Source: Betaproteobacteria bacterium Ga0074130
GTDB taxonomy: Bacteria > Pseudomonadota > Gammaproteobacteria > Burkholderiales > Rhodocyclaceae
NCBI GenBank assembly: GCA_001464495.1
Contig: LNDZ01000021.1
Location: forward strand, 94,341-158,340
Length of the DNA stretch: 64,000 nucleotides
Reading direction: 5' to 3'
Under the pieces are notes generated by a model that did not search any database, was not told the DNA's origin, and saw only the letters and a list, made by a program, of their open reading frames with translations. How positions within the stretch are numbered: position 1 is the stretch's first letter; every line of letters starts with the position of its first letter. The translations under genes and the position numbers were made by a program. Below, piece after piece: positions 1 to 10,481 of this stretch.

Positions 1-49
1 GCAGTTTTTTCAGGCTTTGTCTCAAAGGCTGCCTCAAGAATTGCCTCAA
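1..49 (-). CDS. Start of a gene downstream of rsmB (partial, uncertain)
   Basis: Reading leftward, a TTG codon overlaps the rsmB stop (TTGA) and opens a frame LRQFLRQPLRQSLKKL that runs off the window edge. The basic start would suit an exported protein. In many betaproteobacteria rsmB is followed by a DUF4390 gene, which is the basis for the guess. Only 16 codons are visible, so both the start and the identity are tentative. Confidence 0.3.
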   Translation of the reverse strand, partial: MRQFLRQPLRQSLKKL

Positions 50-1314
50 GTACGGCGCTCAAGCACGGCAGCAAAGAAGCCATCTGTACCGTGCTTATGT
101 GGGAACAAGCGCAAATGCTCACCGGTGTCGCAGGTGATGTCCTGCTGTTTCAGCACCTCTGCGGCAGACTTCTGTTCAAACTCGGGGTGAGCCTCCAGAA
201 AACCAGCCACGATCGCCTCATTCTCCTCGGGGAGAATGCTGCAAGTGGCGTACACCAAACGGGCACCCGGCTTCAAAAGCCGTGCTGCCGAGGCCAGAAT
301 CGCAGCCTGCTTCTGCTGCACTTCGGCCACAGACGTCGGGCTCTGGCGCCACTTCATATCGGGATTGCGGCGTAAAGTCCCTAGCCCGGAACACGGGGCA
401 TCCACCAACACGCGATCAAACTTACCTGCCAATCGCTTGATCTTGATATCCGTTTCGCTGCTGATCACACCGGGATGCACATTCGACAAGCCCGAACGCG
501 CCAGACGCGGCTTTAGCTTGGCAAGGCGCTTTTCGGACACATCAAAAGCATACAGACGGCCACTCGAGCGCATCAGCGCGCCCAGCAACAAAGTCTTGCC
601 ACCCGCGCCGGCACAAAAGTCCATGACCATCTCGCCGCGGCGGGGCTGCAATAGATGCCCAAGGAGCTGGCTGCCTTCATCCTGCACTTCGATGGTTCCA
701 TCAAGGAACAATGGGTGCTTGGCTAGTGAAGGCTTTTTCTTCAGCCGAATGCCCTGCGGAGCATACGGACACGGCTCAGCCTCGATCCCTTCGGCTTGCA
801 GCTGTTTGAGCACAGCGTCGCGGCTGGACTTGACCAGATTCACACGCAGGTCCAGCGGAGCAGGTTGATTCATGCCGCGCGCCAATGCGATCACATCGTC
901 ATCGCTCATGAAGGCGGCAAGTCGATCTGCCAGCCAGTCGGGCAGGTCGGTTTGTTCGCCCAACGTACCGGGTGGCAAGCTGACTTCACGCAGGGCGTCG
1001 AGCCACTTTACTTCCTCGATGTCCAACGCGCCTGCCAGCTGGCGGTTGTTGTAACCGGCAACACGGGTCAGGGAGGCCAGCAGCAGACGCTGCGGCGTAA
1101 CGCGATCACCACACAGGCGCTCTAACGTACGCTTGCGGCGCAGCACGGCATAGGCCGTCTCGGCGATAAAGGCCCGATCACGCAAACCGATCTCGCGGTT
1201 GTTGCGGAAAAAATGCGAGAGCACTGCATCAGCCGGGTAGTCGAACTTCAGCAACTCGTACAGCACGTTGCGGGCACCCTGCAGGAGCGGAGCATTAATA
1301 GGCATTGAACTCAT
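46..1314 (-). CDS. rsmB: 16S rRNA (cytosine-C5) methyltransferase, RsmB family
   Basis: SAM-dependent RNA m5C methyltransferase of the RsmB/NOP2/Sun family; in E. coli RsmB modifies 16S rRNA C967. The 422 residues match the usual length. An N-terminal NusB-like RNA-binding region is followed by a Rossmann methyltransferase domain: FCAGAGGKTLLL (SAM loop), DAPCSGLGTLRRNPD (catalytic motif with Cys) and YATCSILPEENE (second conserved Cys). The ATG at 1314 has an AAGGA-type ribosome site. It is the last complete gene of a leftward group with the DUF3108, lipoprotein and DedA genes. Confidence 0.9.
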   Translation of the reverse strand: MSSMPINAPLLQGARNVLYELLKFDYPADAVLSHFFRNNREIGLRDRAFIAETAYAVLRRKRTLERLCGDRVTPQRLLLASLTRVAGYNNRQLAGALDIEEVKWLDALREVSLPPGTLGEQTDLPDWLADRLAAFMSDDDVIALARGMNQPAPLDLRVNLVKSSRDAVLKQLQAEGIEAEPCPYAPQGIRLKKKPSLAKHPLFLDGTIEVQDEGSQLLGHLLQPRRGEMVMDFCAGAGGKTLLLGALMRSSGRLYAFDVSEKRLAKLKPRLARSGLSNVHPGVISSETDIKIKRLAGKFDRVLVDAPCSGLGTLRRNPDMKWRQSPTSVAEVQQKQAAILASAARLLKPGARLVYATCSILPEENEAIVAGFLEAHPEFEQKSAAEVLKQQDITCDTGEHLRLFPHKHGTDGFFAAVLERRT

Positions 1315-1393
1315 ATTTTTCCTTGCAACACATTGAAGTTGGCGACGACGTGATGGTCATCAGCACAACGGGTAAGACGAAGGGCAAGCGCAG

Positions 1394-2398
1394 TCAGCGC
1401 ATGCCGGGATAAACGATCTGGTCAGCCTGCAACTCGGTTAGGCCGCCCTTGCGATCCACATACCGGATTTTCACCGGTAGCCGGTCGTGGTCTCGGGCCA
1501 GCCACACATCCACGCCTTCGGCATCGCGCCCGCGGTACGACAAATGATAGGTTGCCAAGGTACGATCCTCTGCCTGGCCATCCGCCGCGTCCGCGGCGCG
1601 TGCACGCAATGTCAGCGGCACATCGGCCTCCACCTTGAAGACATAGCGCTCAAACTTACGGCCCGTGGTGACCATCAAGGCCAGCTCCGGCGCGTCCAAC
1701 GGATAGAGCGCAAACTGGTAAAACATCGACAGCACATCCTGCGCACCCTCCGCCAAGGGCAGGCTGCTGCCATTTCCAAGCTGCAGGCGCTGCTGTGCCC
1801 AATCGAAATCGGCCCGATGGCTGCCGTCCTTGCGATTATCCCTGAAAGACAGCGGTCGCAGGCCACCTTCTACAATCTGCCCCCTACTGCTTTGCCCGAG
1901 GCGCACATTACTGAAGAGGGCGATCAGGCCTGTTGTCTCAATCGTGCTGTTGAGCTCGTAACGATCCCCTTCTACCGTCCAGGCATGCACGGCCTGCCCC
2001 ACCACAAAAGCTTGTTCGCCCTTGGTCACGACAAAGTGCAAGCGCCCGGAGGCTGGCAGGGCTCGTACAGGTACACCAGTGCCGCTACCTTCAGTGCCCG
2101 AGCTAGCCCGGGAGGCTGCAGCGGTACTTGCTCCGTCAGGTGGCAGAGGCGCAGCAGTTGAGGAAACAGTTGACGGCGCGGTGGGCGGCGTCGCAGGGCG
2201 TGGCTGCGGACGCGGCGGTTGGCTGACCGGCATGGCGGGTGGTGCAGGCGGTGGAAGCAGCTTAGCTGACAGCACCACCTCATCGCCTTCGGATGCTTCA
2301 ATCCATGAAGACCAGAAGCCTCGCCCTGCCAGTAAGAGTAGTAGATGTAGGCAGACAGACAGGATCAATGCCCAGCGCAGGGGTCGGGCAATGAACAT
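1394..2398 (-). CDS. DUF3108 domain protein with proline-rich N-terminus
   Basis: A 334-residue envelope protein of unknown function. Residues 1-30 hold one membrane segment (LRWALILSVCLHLLLLLAG). Residues 45-115 are rich in Pro, Ala and Ser in a TonB-like linker. The rest is a beta-rich region typical of DUF3108 proteins, with motifs such as FVVGQAVHAWTVEGDRYEL. It starts 5 bp after the upstream lipoprotein gene ends, so the two are probably co-transcribed. The topology suggests an inner-membrane anchor with a periplasmic domain. Confidence 0.7.
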   Translation of the reverse strand: MFIARPLRWALILSVCLHLLLLLAGRGFWSSWIEASEGDEVVLSAKLLPPPAPPAMPVSQPPRPQPRPATPPTAPSTVSSTAAPLPPDGASTAAASRASSGTEGSGTGVPVRALPASGRLHFVVTKGEQAFVVGQAVHAWTVEGDRYELNSTIETTGLIALFSNVRLGQSSRGQIVEGGLRPLSFRDNRKDGSHRADFDWAQQRLQLGNGSSLPLAEGAQDVLSMFYQFALYPLDAPELALMVTTGRKFERYVFKVEADVPLTLRARAADAADGQAEDRTLATYHLSYRGRDAEGVDVWLARDHDRLPVKIRYVDRKGGLTELQADQIVYPGMR

Positions 2399-2403
2399 CG
2401 GAT

Positions 2404-3120
2404 TTAGCGCAGAACGACAGCCACCGGCAGGAATACGGCCGTTGCCACATTCTGAACAACCTTGACCACGGTGCGATTGGTCTTGTCAGCGATAGTGATG
2501 GAGAGCAGGTCGAAGTTGCCGATCATCTTGCCAATTTCACGTTCAAAACTGAGATTGGGGACAGGGTACATCTCATTTGACAACAACAGAGGCTGCCCGT
2601 TCGCATCACGGCTATTGGCTAGCTTCCACGCTGCGATCTCAACATTGCGGGCAGCGTTGTACAGGCGCTGCGGATCAAGGTCATCGTAGAAATAAAAGTC
2701 GTTTTTCTCATTGAAGGCTTGGTGCGCCATGCTGCCCAACCCAGCCACAAATGCAGCCACACGGTCCCCCGTGTAATCCTCTCGCAACCCCAGCACAATG
2801 GCCTGCGTACCCACCTTATCGCCGAGCTCCGGCAAACGATAATTACCCACCGCAAAGATGCGCGCCACAGCGGCCTCATGCGTGGCATGGCCGGCCACCT
2901 TCCATTCGCGCGGGTTGCGTCGATACAGCTTATCGGCCAATACGCGCAGACTGGCATCGAGCTGAGCACGGTGCGCATCGCTGACACGGTCAACATCAGC
3001 CTTTGCGAGTTGTGAGGGGGCAAGCTGGGATGTCTTGCTGCCACGGGGTGTGCTACATCCTGCAAGCAGGGTGCAAACAATCAGGGTCGCGGCAATCGGG
3101 GTGGTGAGCGAGCATCGCAT
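2404..3120 (-). CDS. Putative outer-membrane lipoprotein
   Basis: A 238-residue protein with a clear lipoprotein signal: MRCSLTTPIAATLIVCTLLAGC, a basic start, a hydrophobic core and the LAGC lipobox with Cys at 22. The mature part is mixed helix and strand with no recognised catalytic motif. It lies 5 bp upstream of the DUF3108 gene and about 40 bp downstream of the DedA gene. The function is not recognised. Confidence 0.65.
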   Translation of the reverse strand: MRCSLTTPIAATLIVCTLLAGCSTPRGSKTSQLAPSQLAKADVDRVSDAHRAQLDASLRVLADKLYRRNPREWKVAGHATHEAAVARIFAVGNYRLPELGDKVGTQAIVLGLREDYTGDRVAAFVAGLGSMAHQAFNEKNDFYFYDDLDPQRLYNAARNVEIAAWKLANSRDANGQPLLLSNEMYPVPNLSFEREIGKMIGNFDLLSITIADKTNRTVVKVVQNVATAVFLPVAVVLR

Positions 3121-3161
3121 AGGTCCATCCTACCCCGGAGGAAAAAACGGTAAATCCCCAA

Positions 3162-3800
3162 TCAACCGGCGCGACGGTGCCTAATCCATCCGATTAGTGC
3201 GGGCAAAAGCGACACAACAACAATGCCGACGATGAGTAGCGAGAGGTTTTTCTTGATGACATCAACATTGCCAAACAGGTAGCCAGCCACGCAAAGGGAT
3301 ACCACCCAGATCACCGCCCCCGCAACATTGAAGGCGGTAAAGCGGGAATAGCCCATGTTCGCCATGCCCGCGACAAACGGCACAAAGGTGCGAAACAGGG
3401 GCATGAAGCGCGACAACACCACGGCCTTGCCGCCGTGCTTCTCATAGAAAATCTGCGTCGCCATGACCGCGCTAGGCTTGAGGAAGGGAATACGCCCGGC
3501 CGCCACAATGCGCTCGCCAAACACGCGGCCAATTGTGTAATTGACCGTATTGCCTAATATTGCCGCCACAATCAGCACCACCATCAACACTGTCAAGTCC
3601 ATCCCACCAATCGCTGCCACGGCGCCAGCAACAAACAGCAGCGAATCGCCGGGCAGAAAAGGCAGCACGACAAAGCCTGTCTCGCCGAATACGATGGCGA
3701 AAAGAATGGCGTAAATCCAGAGGCCGTACTCTTGCACCAGCAGGATCAGGTGCTTGTCCAGATGCAGGACGATATCAATGAACTGGGCAAGTAAATCCAT
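3162..3800 (-). CDS. DedA family inner-membrane protein
   Basis: A 212-residue polytopic protein of the DedA (SNARE-associated/VTT) family, whose members act in lipid flipping, membrane homeostasis and proton-motive force. Family marks are FGETGFVVLPFLPGDSLLFVAG near residue 40, the glycine-rich GRVFGERI segment, and FMPLFRTFVPFVAGMANM, the conserved F/R..G motif. Several long hydrophobic stretches cover most of the chain. It is divergent from mutL across about 190 bp. Confidence 0.85.
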   Translation of the reverse strand: MDLLAQFIDIVLHLDKHLILLVQEYGLWIYAILFAIVFGETGFVVLPFLPGDSLLFVAGAVAAIGGMDLTVLMVVLIVAAILGNTVNYTIGRVFGERIVAAGRIPFLKPSAVMATQIFYEKHGGKAVVLSRFMPLFRTFVPFVAGMANMGYSRFTAFNVAGAVIWVVSLCVAGYLFGNVDVIKKNLSLLIVGIVVVSLLPALIGWIRHRRAG

Positions 3801-3989
3801 GGGTAAGGGCGGCAGCGCGGCGCAACAAAAGCGCCGATTCTAAGGGTAAATGGACGCTTTTCCCTATCTCCTGCCCCAAAGACGGAAAGAGCAACTGTTT
3901 GGCGGGTGGCAGCACCACGTAACCCCAAACGCCAATATGTTTTGGCTTGAGGGGGCGCTGCGCCAAAAGCCGCCAGATATAATCCAAAG

Positions 3990-5771
3990 ATGCCCATTCG
4001 CCAACTGCCCGACCTACTGATCAGCCAGATCGCCGCTGGCGAAGTGGTCGAACGACCCGCTTCTGTTCTCAAGGAAGTGATTGAAAATAGCCTCGATGCA
4101 GGTGCAACGCGCATCGACGTGCAGCTTGAAGAGGGCGGTGTGCGCCTGCTGCGCATCACCGACGATGGCAGCGGTATCCCCAAAGATGAACTGCCGCTGG
4201 CGCTCGCACGTCACGCCACCAGCAAGATTGCGACCCTCGATGATCTTGAAGGGGTCAATAGTTATGGTTTTCGTGGCGAAGCGCTCGCCTCCATCGCCTC
4301 GGTCGCCCGCGTCTCCCTGAGCAGCCGCGCAGCCAATGCAGCACATGCTTGGCGTATCAGCAATCACAACGCCACTGCCGAGCCAGCCGCTGGCACCCAG
4401 GGTACAGTTCTGGAAGTCGCCGACCTGTACTTCAACACGCCCGCCCGCCGCAAATTCCTCAAGACCGAGGCCACGGAATACGGTCACTGTGTCGATGTAT
4501 TCCAGCGCATGGCGCTGGCCCGCCCGGACGTGAGCTTCACCCTCAGCCACAATGGCAATGTGCGCCAGCGTTTACTCGCCACCACGCCGGAGCAGCGCCT
4601 CAAGGATGTGCTCGGCCCGGAGTTTGCCGGCCAAACCCGCGCGGTGGATGAACAGGCCGGTCCCTTGCGCCTGTCTGGTCTTGCGGCGCTGCCCGCGTAT
4701 TCGCGCGCCACGCGTGACGCCCAGTTTTTCTACGTGAATGGTCGTTTCGTTCGCGACAAGGTGCTGGCGCATGCCGCACGTGAGGCCTATGCCGACATCC
4801 TGCATGGCAGCCGTCACCCGGCCTATGTGCTGTTTCTTGAGCTCGACCCGCGCGGCGTGGACGTCAATGTGCATCCAGCCAAGACCGAAGTGCGCTTCCG
4901 AGACAGCCGCGGCATCCACCAATTCGTCTTTCATGTCTTGCAGCGCGCCTTGGCCGCGCCGGTACACAGCGGCAGCGCCACTATCCATGCTGGCGCAACT
5001 GAACAGGCGCAAGCAGGCTATCAGTTTGCGGCGCCCACGCATTACCCGCCACCATTGCAGCACCAAACCTCGTTGGCAGTGAACGAACCCGCAGCACATG
5101 CCTATCTGGCGTTCGCGAAAGCGGCATTCAACCCCGCAAGCGGCGCCCTGCCCTCCCCCCCCACATCGTTGCCACAAAGCCAGAGTGCCCCGCCACTCGG
5201 CTATGCGATTGCGCAATTGCATGGGGTGTATGTCCTCGCACAGAACGAGGCGGGCTTGGTGTTGGTGGATATGCATGCTGCTCATGAACGCATCCTGTAT
5301 GAGCGCTTGAAGCATGTGCTTGATGCCGGCGCACCCGCCTCCCAACCCCTGCTCATCCCCGCGCTGATTCATGCGTCGGAAGGCGAGATTGCCGCGGCGG
5401 GCGAACATGCCGACACACTGCATCGACTGGGTTTCGAGCTTGCGGCAGCTGGGCCGCAGGAGCTCATCGTGCGGGCTGTCCCTACGCTACTAGCGCATGG
5501 CGATGTGCCGGCACTCATCCGCGCCCTGCTCTCCGATCTGCGCGAGCAGCCGGCTAGCCGTGTCATTGACGCGCGCCGCAACGAGCTACTCGCCACGATG
5601 GCCTGCCACGGCGCCGTGCGCGCCAATCGCAGCCTGACGATTCCGGAAATGAATGCCCTGCTGCGCGACATGGAAGCCACCGAGCGGGCTGACCAATGCA
5701 ATCACGGCCGCCCCACGTGGTCGCAACTGTCGATGAAGGATCTCGACAAGCTGTTTTTGCGCGGCCAATGA
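3990..5771 (+). CDS. mutL: DNA mismatch repair protein MutL
   Basis: Mismatch repair ATPase linking MutS to strand incision. The GHKL ATPase domain (about residues 1-330) shows [15 protein letters not shown] and [11 protein letters not shown] Pro/Ala/Gln-rich linker covers about 330-400. The C-terminal dimerisation domain carries [21 protein letters not shown] and CNHGRP. These match the metal-binding nicking site of MutL proteins from bacteria without MutH (DxHA-x2-E-x4-E). It is followed after 13 bp by miaA. Confidence 0.95.
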   Translation: MPIRQLPDLLISQIAAGEVVERPASVLKEVIENSLDAGATRIDVQLEEGGVRLLRITDDGSGIPKDELPLALARHATSKIATLDDLEGVNSYGFRGEALASIASVARVSLSSRAANAAHAWRISNHNATAEPAAGTQGTVLEVADLYFNTPARRKFLKTEATEYGHCVDVFQRMALARPDVSFTLSHNGNVRQRLLATTPEQRLKDVLGPEFAGQTRAVDEQAGPLRLSGLAALPAYSRATRDAQFFYVNGRFVRDKVLAHAAREAYADILHGSRHPAYVLFLELDPRGVDVNVHPAKTEVRFRDSRGIHQFVFHVLQRALAAPVHSGSATIHAGATEQAQAGYQFAAPTHYPPPLQHQTSLAVNEPAAHAYLAFAKAAFNPASGALPSPPTSLPQSQSAPPLGYAIAQLHGVYVLAQNEAGLVLVDMHAAHERILYERLKHVLDAGAPASQPLLIPALIHASEGEIAAAGEHADTLHRLGFELAAAGPQELIVRAVPTLLAHGDVPALIRALLSDLREQPASRVIDARRNELLATMACHGAVRANRSLTIPEMNALLRDMEATERADQCNHGRPTWSQLSMKDLDKLFLRGQ

Positions 5772-5784
5772 GTCGCCCCCACCC

Positions 5785-6750
5785 ATGAGCAACAACAATC
5801 CAAGCACCGGCAACATGGGAAAGGCCATTTTCATCCTCGGCCCCACCGCCAGCGGCAAAACTGCGCTGGCCATGCGTCTGGCCGACCAGTTCCCGGTTGA
5901 ACTGATCAGCATTGATTCAGCGCAGGTCTTCCGCGACATGAATGTCGGCACAGCCAAGCCGGACGCAGCAACGCTCCAACGTTACCCACATCATCTGATT
6001 GACCTGATCAGCCCGGAAGAAAGCTACTCGGCGGCGCAGTTCTGTAAAGATGCGCTTCAAGCCATGGCCGACATCACCGCGCGCGGCAACATTCCGCTGA
6101 TCGTCGGCGGCACCATGCTGTACTACAAAGCCCTGACCGAAGGACTCGCCGATCTGCCACAAGCTGACTTGGCTGTGCGCACCCAAATTGATGCTGAGGC
6201 TGCTGCTAAGGGCTGGCCAGCCTTGCACGCCCAGCTGGCGCAAGTGGATCCAGACACTGCAGCACGCCTGAAGCCGAACGACTCCCAACGTATTCAACGG
6301 GCAATCGAGGTTTTCCGGCTGAGCGGCGAACCGATGTCAGCCATTTATGCACGCCAAGAACGTGAAGTGCTGCCTTATCGGCGCATGACCATTGCCTTGA
6401 TGCCGACCGAGCGCGCTTGGCTTCACGAGCGAATTGCCCAGCGTTTTGATGAAATGCTGGCGCAAGGCCTTGTTGAAGAAACAGTGTCTTTACGGAAAAA
6501 GTATGCGCTCCATGGTGATATGCCCTCGATGCGCTGCGTTGGATACCGGCAAGTCTGGGACATGCTGGAGGACAAAATCCCGCCCCGAGAGCTGCGGGAT
6601 CGCGGTATATTCGCGACTCGGCAGTTTGCCAAACGCCAGATCACTTGGCTCAACTCGCTGCCCAACCTGACATTATTCGATTGCCTGAAGCCCGCCTTGG
6701 CAGAGACAATACACACCAACGTACAGAACTTTCTAGATCCCGCATCATGA
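5785..6750 (+). CDS. miaA: tRNA dimethylallyltransferase MiaA
   Basis: Transfers a dimethylallyl group to A37 of tRNAs that read UNN codons. It has the P-loop [11 protein letters not shown] near the N-terminus, [16 protein letters not shown] (dimethylallyl pyrophosphate and tRNA site) and the C-terminal [11 protein letters not shown] segment. An internal ATG at 5815 ([10 protein letters not shown]) is an alternative start nearer the usual N-terminus. The stop overlaps the next ATG (ATGA). The mutL-miaA order is common in proteobacteria. Confidence 0.94.
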   Translation: MSNNNPSTGNMGKAIFILGPTASGKTALAMRLADQFPVELISIDSAQVFRDMNVGTAKPDAATLQRYPHHLIDLISPEESYSAAQFCKDALQAMADITARGNIPLIVGGTMLYYKALTEGLADLPQADLAVRTQIDAEAAAKGWPALHAQLAQVDPDTAARLKPNDSQRIQRAIEVFRLSGEPMSAIYARQEREVLPYRRMTIALMPTERAWLHERIAQRFDEMLAQGLVEETVSLRKKYALHGDMPSMRCVGYRQVWDMLEDKIPPRELRDRGIFATRQFAKRQITWLNSLPNLTLFDCLKPALAETIHTNVQNFLDPAS

Positions 6751-7472
6751 GTCTGCCCATCGACCAAAGCGTCGACGCCTACACCATCACTTTCCGGCGG
6801 GAAATCGTTTTCTATTTGCGCCAACTGATCAATGATCGAGATCAGATCAGCATCAGCTTCAATGAAGGTCAGGACACTATCCTGACCATCTTGCTCCATC
6901 TCGATGAAGAAAAAGGGTTGCTGTACTTTGACTGGGGCAGTTCGGAGGAAGTGAACAGGCGTTTCCTGCAAAGCGAGCGCAACTTCTTCGTTGCCATGCC
7001 TGCCGGGATTCGCAATCAGTTCATGTGCGTCAAGCCGCAAGCCGTTACCTACGACAAGCGCCCGGCGTTTGCCGTGAAACTCCCGGAAAAATATGTGCGC
7101 CTACAGCGTCGTGAATTTTTCCGCCTGACCCTGCCCATGACCCAACGTCCGATCTGCCGTATCACGGTAGAAGACAAGGCCATGGAGCTCTCCACCGTCG
7201 ATATCGGTATCGGCGGTGTCGGCCTTGAAACGCCTGCCCTGCTGTTTCCTTGCGAGCTAGGCATGAACTTCTCGGACGTGCGTATTGAGATGAAAGGCTT
7301 TGGCGACCTGCAAACTGAACTTGGCATTCGCTATTCGGGTGAGGTCACCAAAGGTACCAAGCAAGTCCAACGTCTTGGCTGTGTATTTCTTCGACTCAGT
7401 TCGGCACAGGAAAATCTGGTCCAAAAGTTCATGGCTCACATTCAGCGCGAGGAACGCGCCAAGCTAGGCTGA
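6747..7472 (+). CDS. Flagellar brake protein, YcgR-like (PilZ domain)
   Basis: A 241-residue c-di-GMP effector. Residues 1-110 form a YcgR-N domain. The C-terminal PilZ domain carries the c-di-GMP motifs QRREFFRL (RxxxR) and, about 60 residues on, [11 protein letters not shown] (D/NxSxxG with Ile in the Ser place). The start chosen at 6747 overlaps the miaA stop (ATGA), which implies translational coupling; a frame open to 6645 lies wholly inside miaA. By family knowledge it slows flagellar rotation when c-di-GMP is high. Confidence 0.8.
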   Translation: MSLPIDQSVDAYTITFRREIVFYLRQLINDRDQISISFNEGQDTILTILLHLDEEKGLLYFDWGSSEEVNRRFLQSERNFFVAMPAGIRNQFMCVKPQAVTYDKRPAFAVKLPEKYVRLQRREFFRLTLPMTQRPICRITVEDKAMELSTVDIGIGGVGLETPALLFPCELGMNFSDVRIEMKGFGDLQTELGIRYSGEVTKGTKQVQRLGCVFLRLSSAQENLVQKFMAHIQREERAKLG

Positions 7473-7484
7473 TCCGCCAGCCAC

Positions 7485-7520
7485 AAATAAAAAAGGACGC
7501 CGTGGCGTCCTTTTTTATTT
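7485..7520. terminator. Bidirectional intrinsic terminator
   Basis: The hairpin GGACGC-CGTG-GCGTCC is flanked by an A-tract on the left and TTTTTTATTT on the right. It lies between the convergent YcgR-like and purM genes, so it can stop transcription from both sides. Confidence 0.85.
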
Positions 7521-7543
7521 GTAAACCGCTTAGCGAACGATGC

Positions 7544-8593
7544 TTAACGAACGATCGTTTGATGCTGGCCTTCAGTACGCGCTTCGATCTTACCCAAGGT
7601 ATAGACGGTCTCGCCTTGCGCCTTAAGGAAGTCAGCGGCCTTGGCGGCATCTGCGGCGGCGACGATCACGACCATACCGATACCGCAGTTGAAAACACGG
7701 TGCATTTCATCGTCAGCGACATTGCCTTCCTTTTGTAGCCACTGGAAGAGCGGGGGCAGCGTCCAAGCGCTACGTTCAATCACGGCAGTCACGTTTTCCG
7801 GCAGTACGCGCGGCACGTTTTCGGTCAGACCACCACCGGTAATGTGCGCCATGCCCTTGACATTCATGGCCTGCATCAGGGCCAGCAGCGGCTTCACGTA
7901 GATGCGCGTCGGTGCCATAACGGTATCGCGGAAGGACTTGCCATGGAAATCGGCATCCATGTCTGGTTGAGCACGGTCAATAATCTTACGGATCAGCGAA
8001 TACCCATTCGAATGCGCACCGCTCGATGCCAAGCCCAGCACGACATCACCCGGCGCAATATCCAGCCCGTTGATGAGTTGCGACTTTTCGACAGCACCAA
8101 CTGCAAAGCCGGCCAGGTCGTATTCACCATCGGGGTACATGCTCGGCATTTCAGCGGTTTCGCCACCGATCAGGGTGCAGCCTGCGTATTCACAACCTTG
8201 TGCAATGCCCTTGATGACGGTTGCAGCCGTGTCGATATCCAAGCGACCGCAAGCGAAGTAATCGAGGAAGAACAGGGGCTCTGCGCCCTGCACCAGAATG
8301 TCGTTAACGCTCATGGCGACCAGATCTTGGCCCACGGTGTCATGCTTGTTCAGATGGAAAGCCAGCTTGAGCTTCGTGCCCACACCATCGGTGCCGGAGA
8401 CCAACACCGGTTCTTTGTATTTCTTCGACAGCTCAAACAGAGCGCCGAAACCGCCCAAGCCACCCATGACCTCGGGGCGCATGGTGCGCTTGGCGAAGGG
8501 CTTGATGCGTTCGACCAGTGCATCTCCGGCATCGATATCGACGCCAGCATCGCGGTAAGTCATGGCGGCATTAGGGTTGGCTGGGGCTGTCAA
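7544..8593 (-). CDS. purM: Phosphoribosylformylglycinamidine cyclo-ligase PurM
   Basis: AIR synthetase, the fifth step of purine biosynthesis. The 349 residues include [36 protein letters not shown] (ATP site) and [11 protein letters not shown]. The annotated start is TTG at 8593, backed by AAAGGA 8 nt upstream. An internal ATG at 8563 (MTYRDAG) has no visible ribosome site but fits shorter homologues. It is divergent from the permease gene. Confidence 0.94.
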   Translation of the reverse strand: MTAPANPNAAMTYRDAGVDIDAGDALVERIKPFAKRTMRPEVMGGLGGFGALFELSKKYKEPVLVSGTDGVGTKLKLAFHLNKHDTVGQDLVAMSVNDILVQGAEPLFFLDYFACGRLDIDTAATVIKGIAQGCEYAGCTLIGGETAEMPSMYPDGEYDLAGFAVGAVEKSQLINGLDIAPGDVVLGLASSGAHSNGYSLIRKIIDRAQPDMDADFHGKSFRDTVMAPTRIYVKPLLALMQAMNVKGMAHITGGGLTENVPRVLPENVTAVIERSAWTLPPLFQWLQKEGNVADDEMHRVFNCGIGMVVIVAAADAAKAADFLKAQGETVYTLGKIEARTEGQHQTIVR

Positions 8594-8700
8594 GTTGAGT
8601 TCCTTTGTTGAGTTCCACCAAGCAGGCGGATAAAGTAGCGGCTTCGCGCAGGGTTGCAGGCCCGGGGCCGCGCGCTAACCCTGAATTTTACCGGATATCT

Positions 8701-9777
8701 ATGTCCTCAGACCGCCTTCAGACCGGATTGTGGATCGCCTTCGGGCTGGTTCTGCTGTGGCTGTTGTATTTACTCTCGCCGATTCTCGCGCCCTTCCTAC
8801 TGGCAGCGATCATTGCTTACGTCTGCAATCCCTTGGTGCAACGTCTGCAGGTATGGGGCGTGCCGCATCTAGCCGCCGTTGTCGGGGTGATTGCCACGTT
8901 GGGGCTGATTCTGGTCGGGCTGTTGCTGATTTTGATCCCGCTATTGCAGTATGAGCTGATGCTGCTGGTCGAACGGCTGCCGGACGCCTTAGCGCTGGTG
9001 AATGAGCAGCTCGTGCCCTGGCTGAAGGAACATTTCGGCATTCGCCTGCGCCTCGACCCACCTTACTTACGCAAGCTCCTCAACGACAATGTCACCGAGC
9101 TGCAAGGCTTGGGCATGCATGTCTTTACCTCGCTGCGCATTGGCGGCATGGCCTTGGTCGGGATTGCCACCACGCTATTGCTGACGCCCGTTGTGCTGTT
9201 TTATCTGCTCATGGACTGGAACAAGCTGGTCACCCGCATTGATGCCGCGATCCCGCGCGACTGGCATGCCAAGTGCAGCCAGCTGCTGCGCGATATTGAT
9301 GCAGTACTGTCCGAATTTCTGCGCGGTCAGTTGCTGGTCATGCTGGCATTAGCCGTGTATTACAGCATTGCTCTATCTATCGCCGGGATTCCCTCGGCGC
9401 TGCCAGTGGGCATTCTCACCGGCCTGCTGATTTTCATTCCTTATGTCGGGTTCGGGATCGGCTTCTTGCTTGCGCTGATGGTCGCTGGCCTGCAATTTAC
9501 TGGCCTGTCGCCCGTCATCGCCGTATTGGTCATCTATGGCCTAGGACAAGTTATCGAAGGCTTTTTCCTCACCCCGTATTTGGTGGGTGACCGCATCGGC
9601 CTGCACCCACTGGCCGTATTGTTCGCCTTGATGGCCTTCGCGCAACTGTTCGGCTTTACCGGTGTATTGATTGCCCTGCCCGCCTCGGCCGCCCTGCTAG
9701 TCGGCCTGCGTGAAGTCCGCGCCCTTTACCTGAGCAGCCGCCTCTACCGCGGCGATCAGCCCAATATTGAAACATGA
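8701..9777 (+). CDS. AI-2E family transporter (PerM/YdgG-type permease)
   Basis: A 358-residue polytopic membrane protein of the AI-2E exporter family. Paired N-terminal helices are followed by a soluble stretch (ERLPDALALVNEQLVPWLKEHF), then more helices with the GLLIFIPYVGFGIGF and EGFFLTPYLVGDRIGLHP family motifs. The start is MSSDRLQT at 8701; the frame upstream lacks membrane character and overlaps the purM promoter region. The ATGA overlap with hda suggests one transcript. The true substrate is unknown. Confidence 0.82.
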   Translation: MSSDRLQTGLWIAFGLVLLWLLYLLSPILAPFLLAAIIAYVCNPLVQRLQVWGVPHLAAVVGVIATLGLILVGLLLILIPLLQYELMLLVERLPDALALVNEQLVPWLKEHFGIRLRLDPPYLRKLLNDNVTELQGLGMHVFTSLRIGGMALVGIATTLLLTPVVLFYLLMDWNKLVTRIDAAIPRDWHAKCSQLLRDIDAVLSEFLRGQLLVMLALAVYYSIALSIAGIPSALPVGILTGLLIFIPYVGFGIGFLLALMVAGLQFTGLSPVIAVLVIYGLGQVIEGFFLTPYLVGDRIGLHPLAVLFALMAFAQLFGFTGVLIALPASAALLVGLREVRALYLSSRLYRGDQPNIET

Positions 9778-10448
9778 GCATGAATGCAGTCCCACGGCAG
9801 CAAGTACTGCCGCACATCCGCCCGCCCCAACAGCCCAGTCTCGACAACTTTGTGGTCGGCAGTAATGCCGAATTACTGACCACACTGTCCAGCTTTGTCA
9901 CAGACTTGACGCCACGCGCACTCTACGTGTGGGGAGAAACTGGCTCTGGCCGTAGTCACTTGTTGCAGGCCGTCGCCGCACTCAGCGCAAGCACTGTGCA
10001 GTCAGGCAGCAGCATTCCCGGTGACCTGTCGCCCGCTGAGAGCACACTGCTCATTATTGATGACGTGGAAACGCTCTCCCCGGAAGCGCAGATCGCGCTG
10101 TTCCGCTGCTTCAACGACATGCGCCTGAAACAGCTGCGCCTACTCCTCAGTGGCAGCACTGCACCGCTGCATCTGCCGTGCCGAGAAGACTTGCGTACCC
10201 GCATTGGTCAGGCGCTGATTTACGAAGTCAAACCGCTCTCGGACAGCGACAAGGCCAGCGCCCTGCTCTATCACGCTGCCCAGCGCGGCATGCGCGTCGA
10301 TGACCACATCATTGACTATCTTCTGCGTCATGGCCGTCGTGACCTGCCTGCATTGATGGCGGTGCTCGATGCACTCGATCAACATTCTCTCGAACAGCAG
10401 CGGCCCGTCACCCTGCCGCTGCTGCGCGAAATCATGCAAGCCGGCTAA
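9774..10448 (+). CDS. hda: DnaA regulatory inactivator Hda
   Basis: An AAA+ protein homologous to DnaA domain III. With the DNA-loaded beta clamp it promotes ATP hydrolysis by DnaA and so limits re-initiation. Visible marks are an N-terminal region with a short clamp-binding-like QQVLP segment, the Walker A-like WGETGSGRSHLL, the Walker B-like LLIIDDVETL, and a C-terminal sensor helix region (RRDLPALMAVLDALD). At 224 residues it is close to the usual length. It overlaps the permease gene by 4 bp. Confidence 0.88.
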   Translation: MSMNAVPRQQVLPHIRPPQQPSLDNFVVGSNAELLTTLSSFVTDLTPRALYVWGETGSGRSHLLQAVAALSASTVQSGSSIPGDLSPAESTLLIIDDVETLSPEAQIALFRCFNDMRLKQLRLLLSGSTAPLHLPCREDLRTRIGQALIYEVKPLSDSDKASALLYHAAQRGMRVDDHIIDYLLRHGRRDLPALMAVLDALDQHSLEQQRPVTLPLLREIMQAG

Positions 10449-10481
10449 AGCCACAGCCGCCCATTCTTTCAGGTATCTCTC

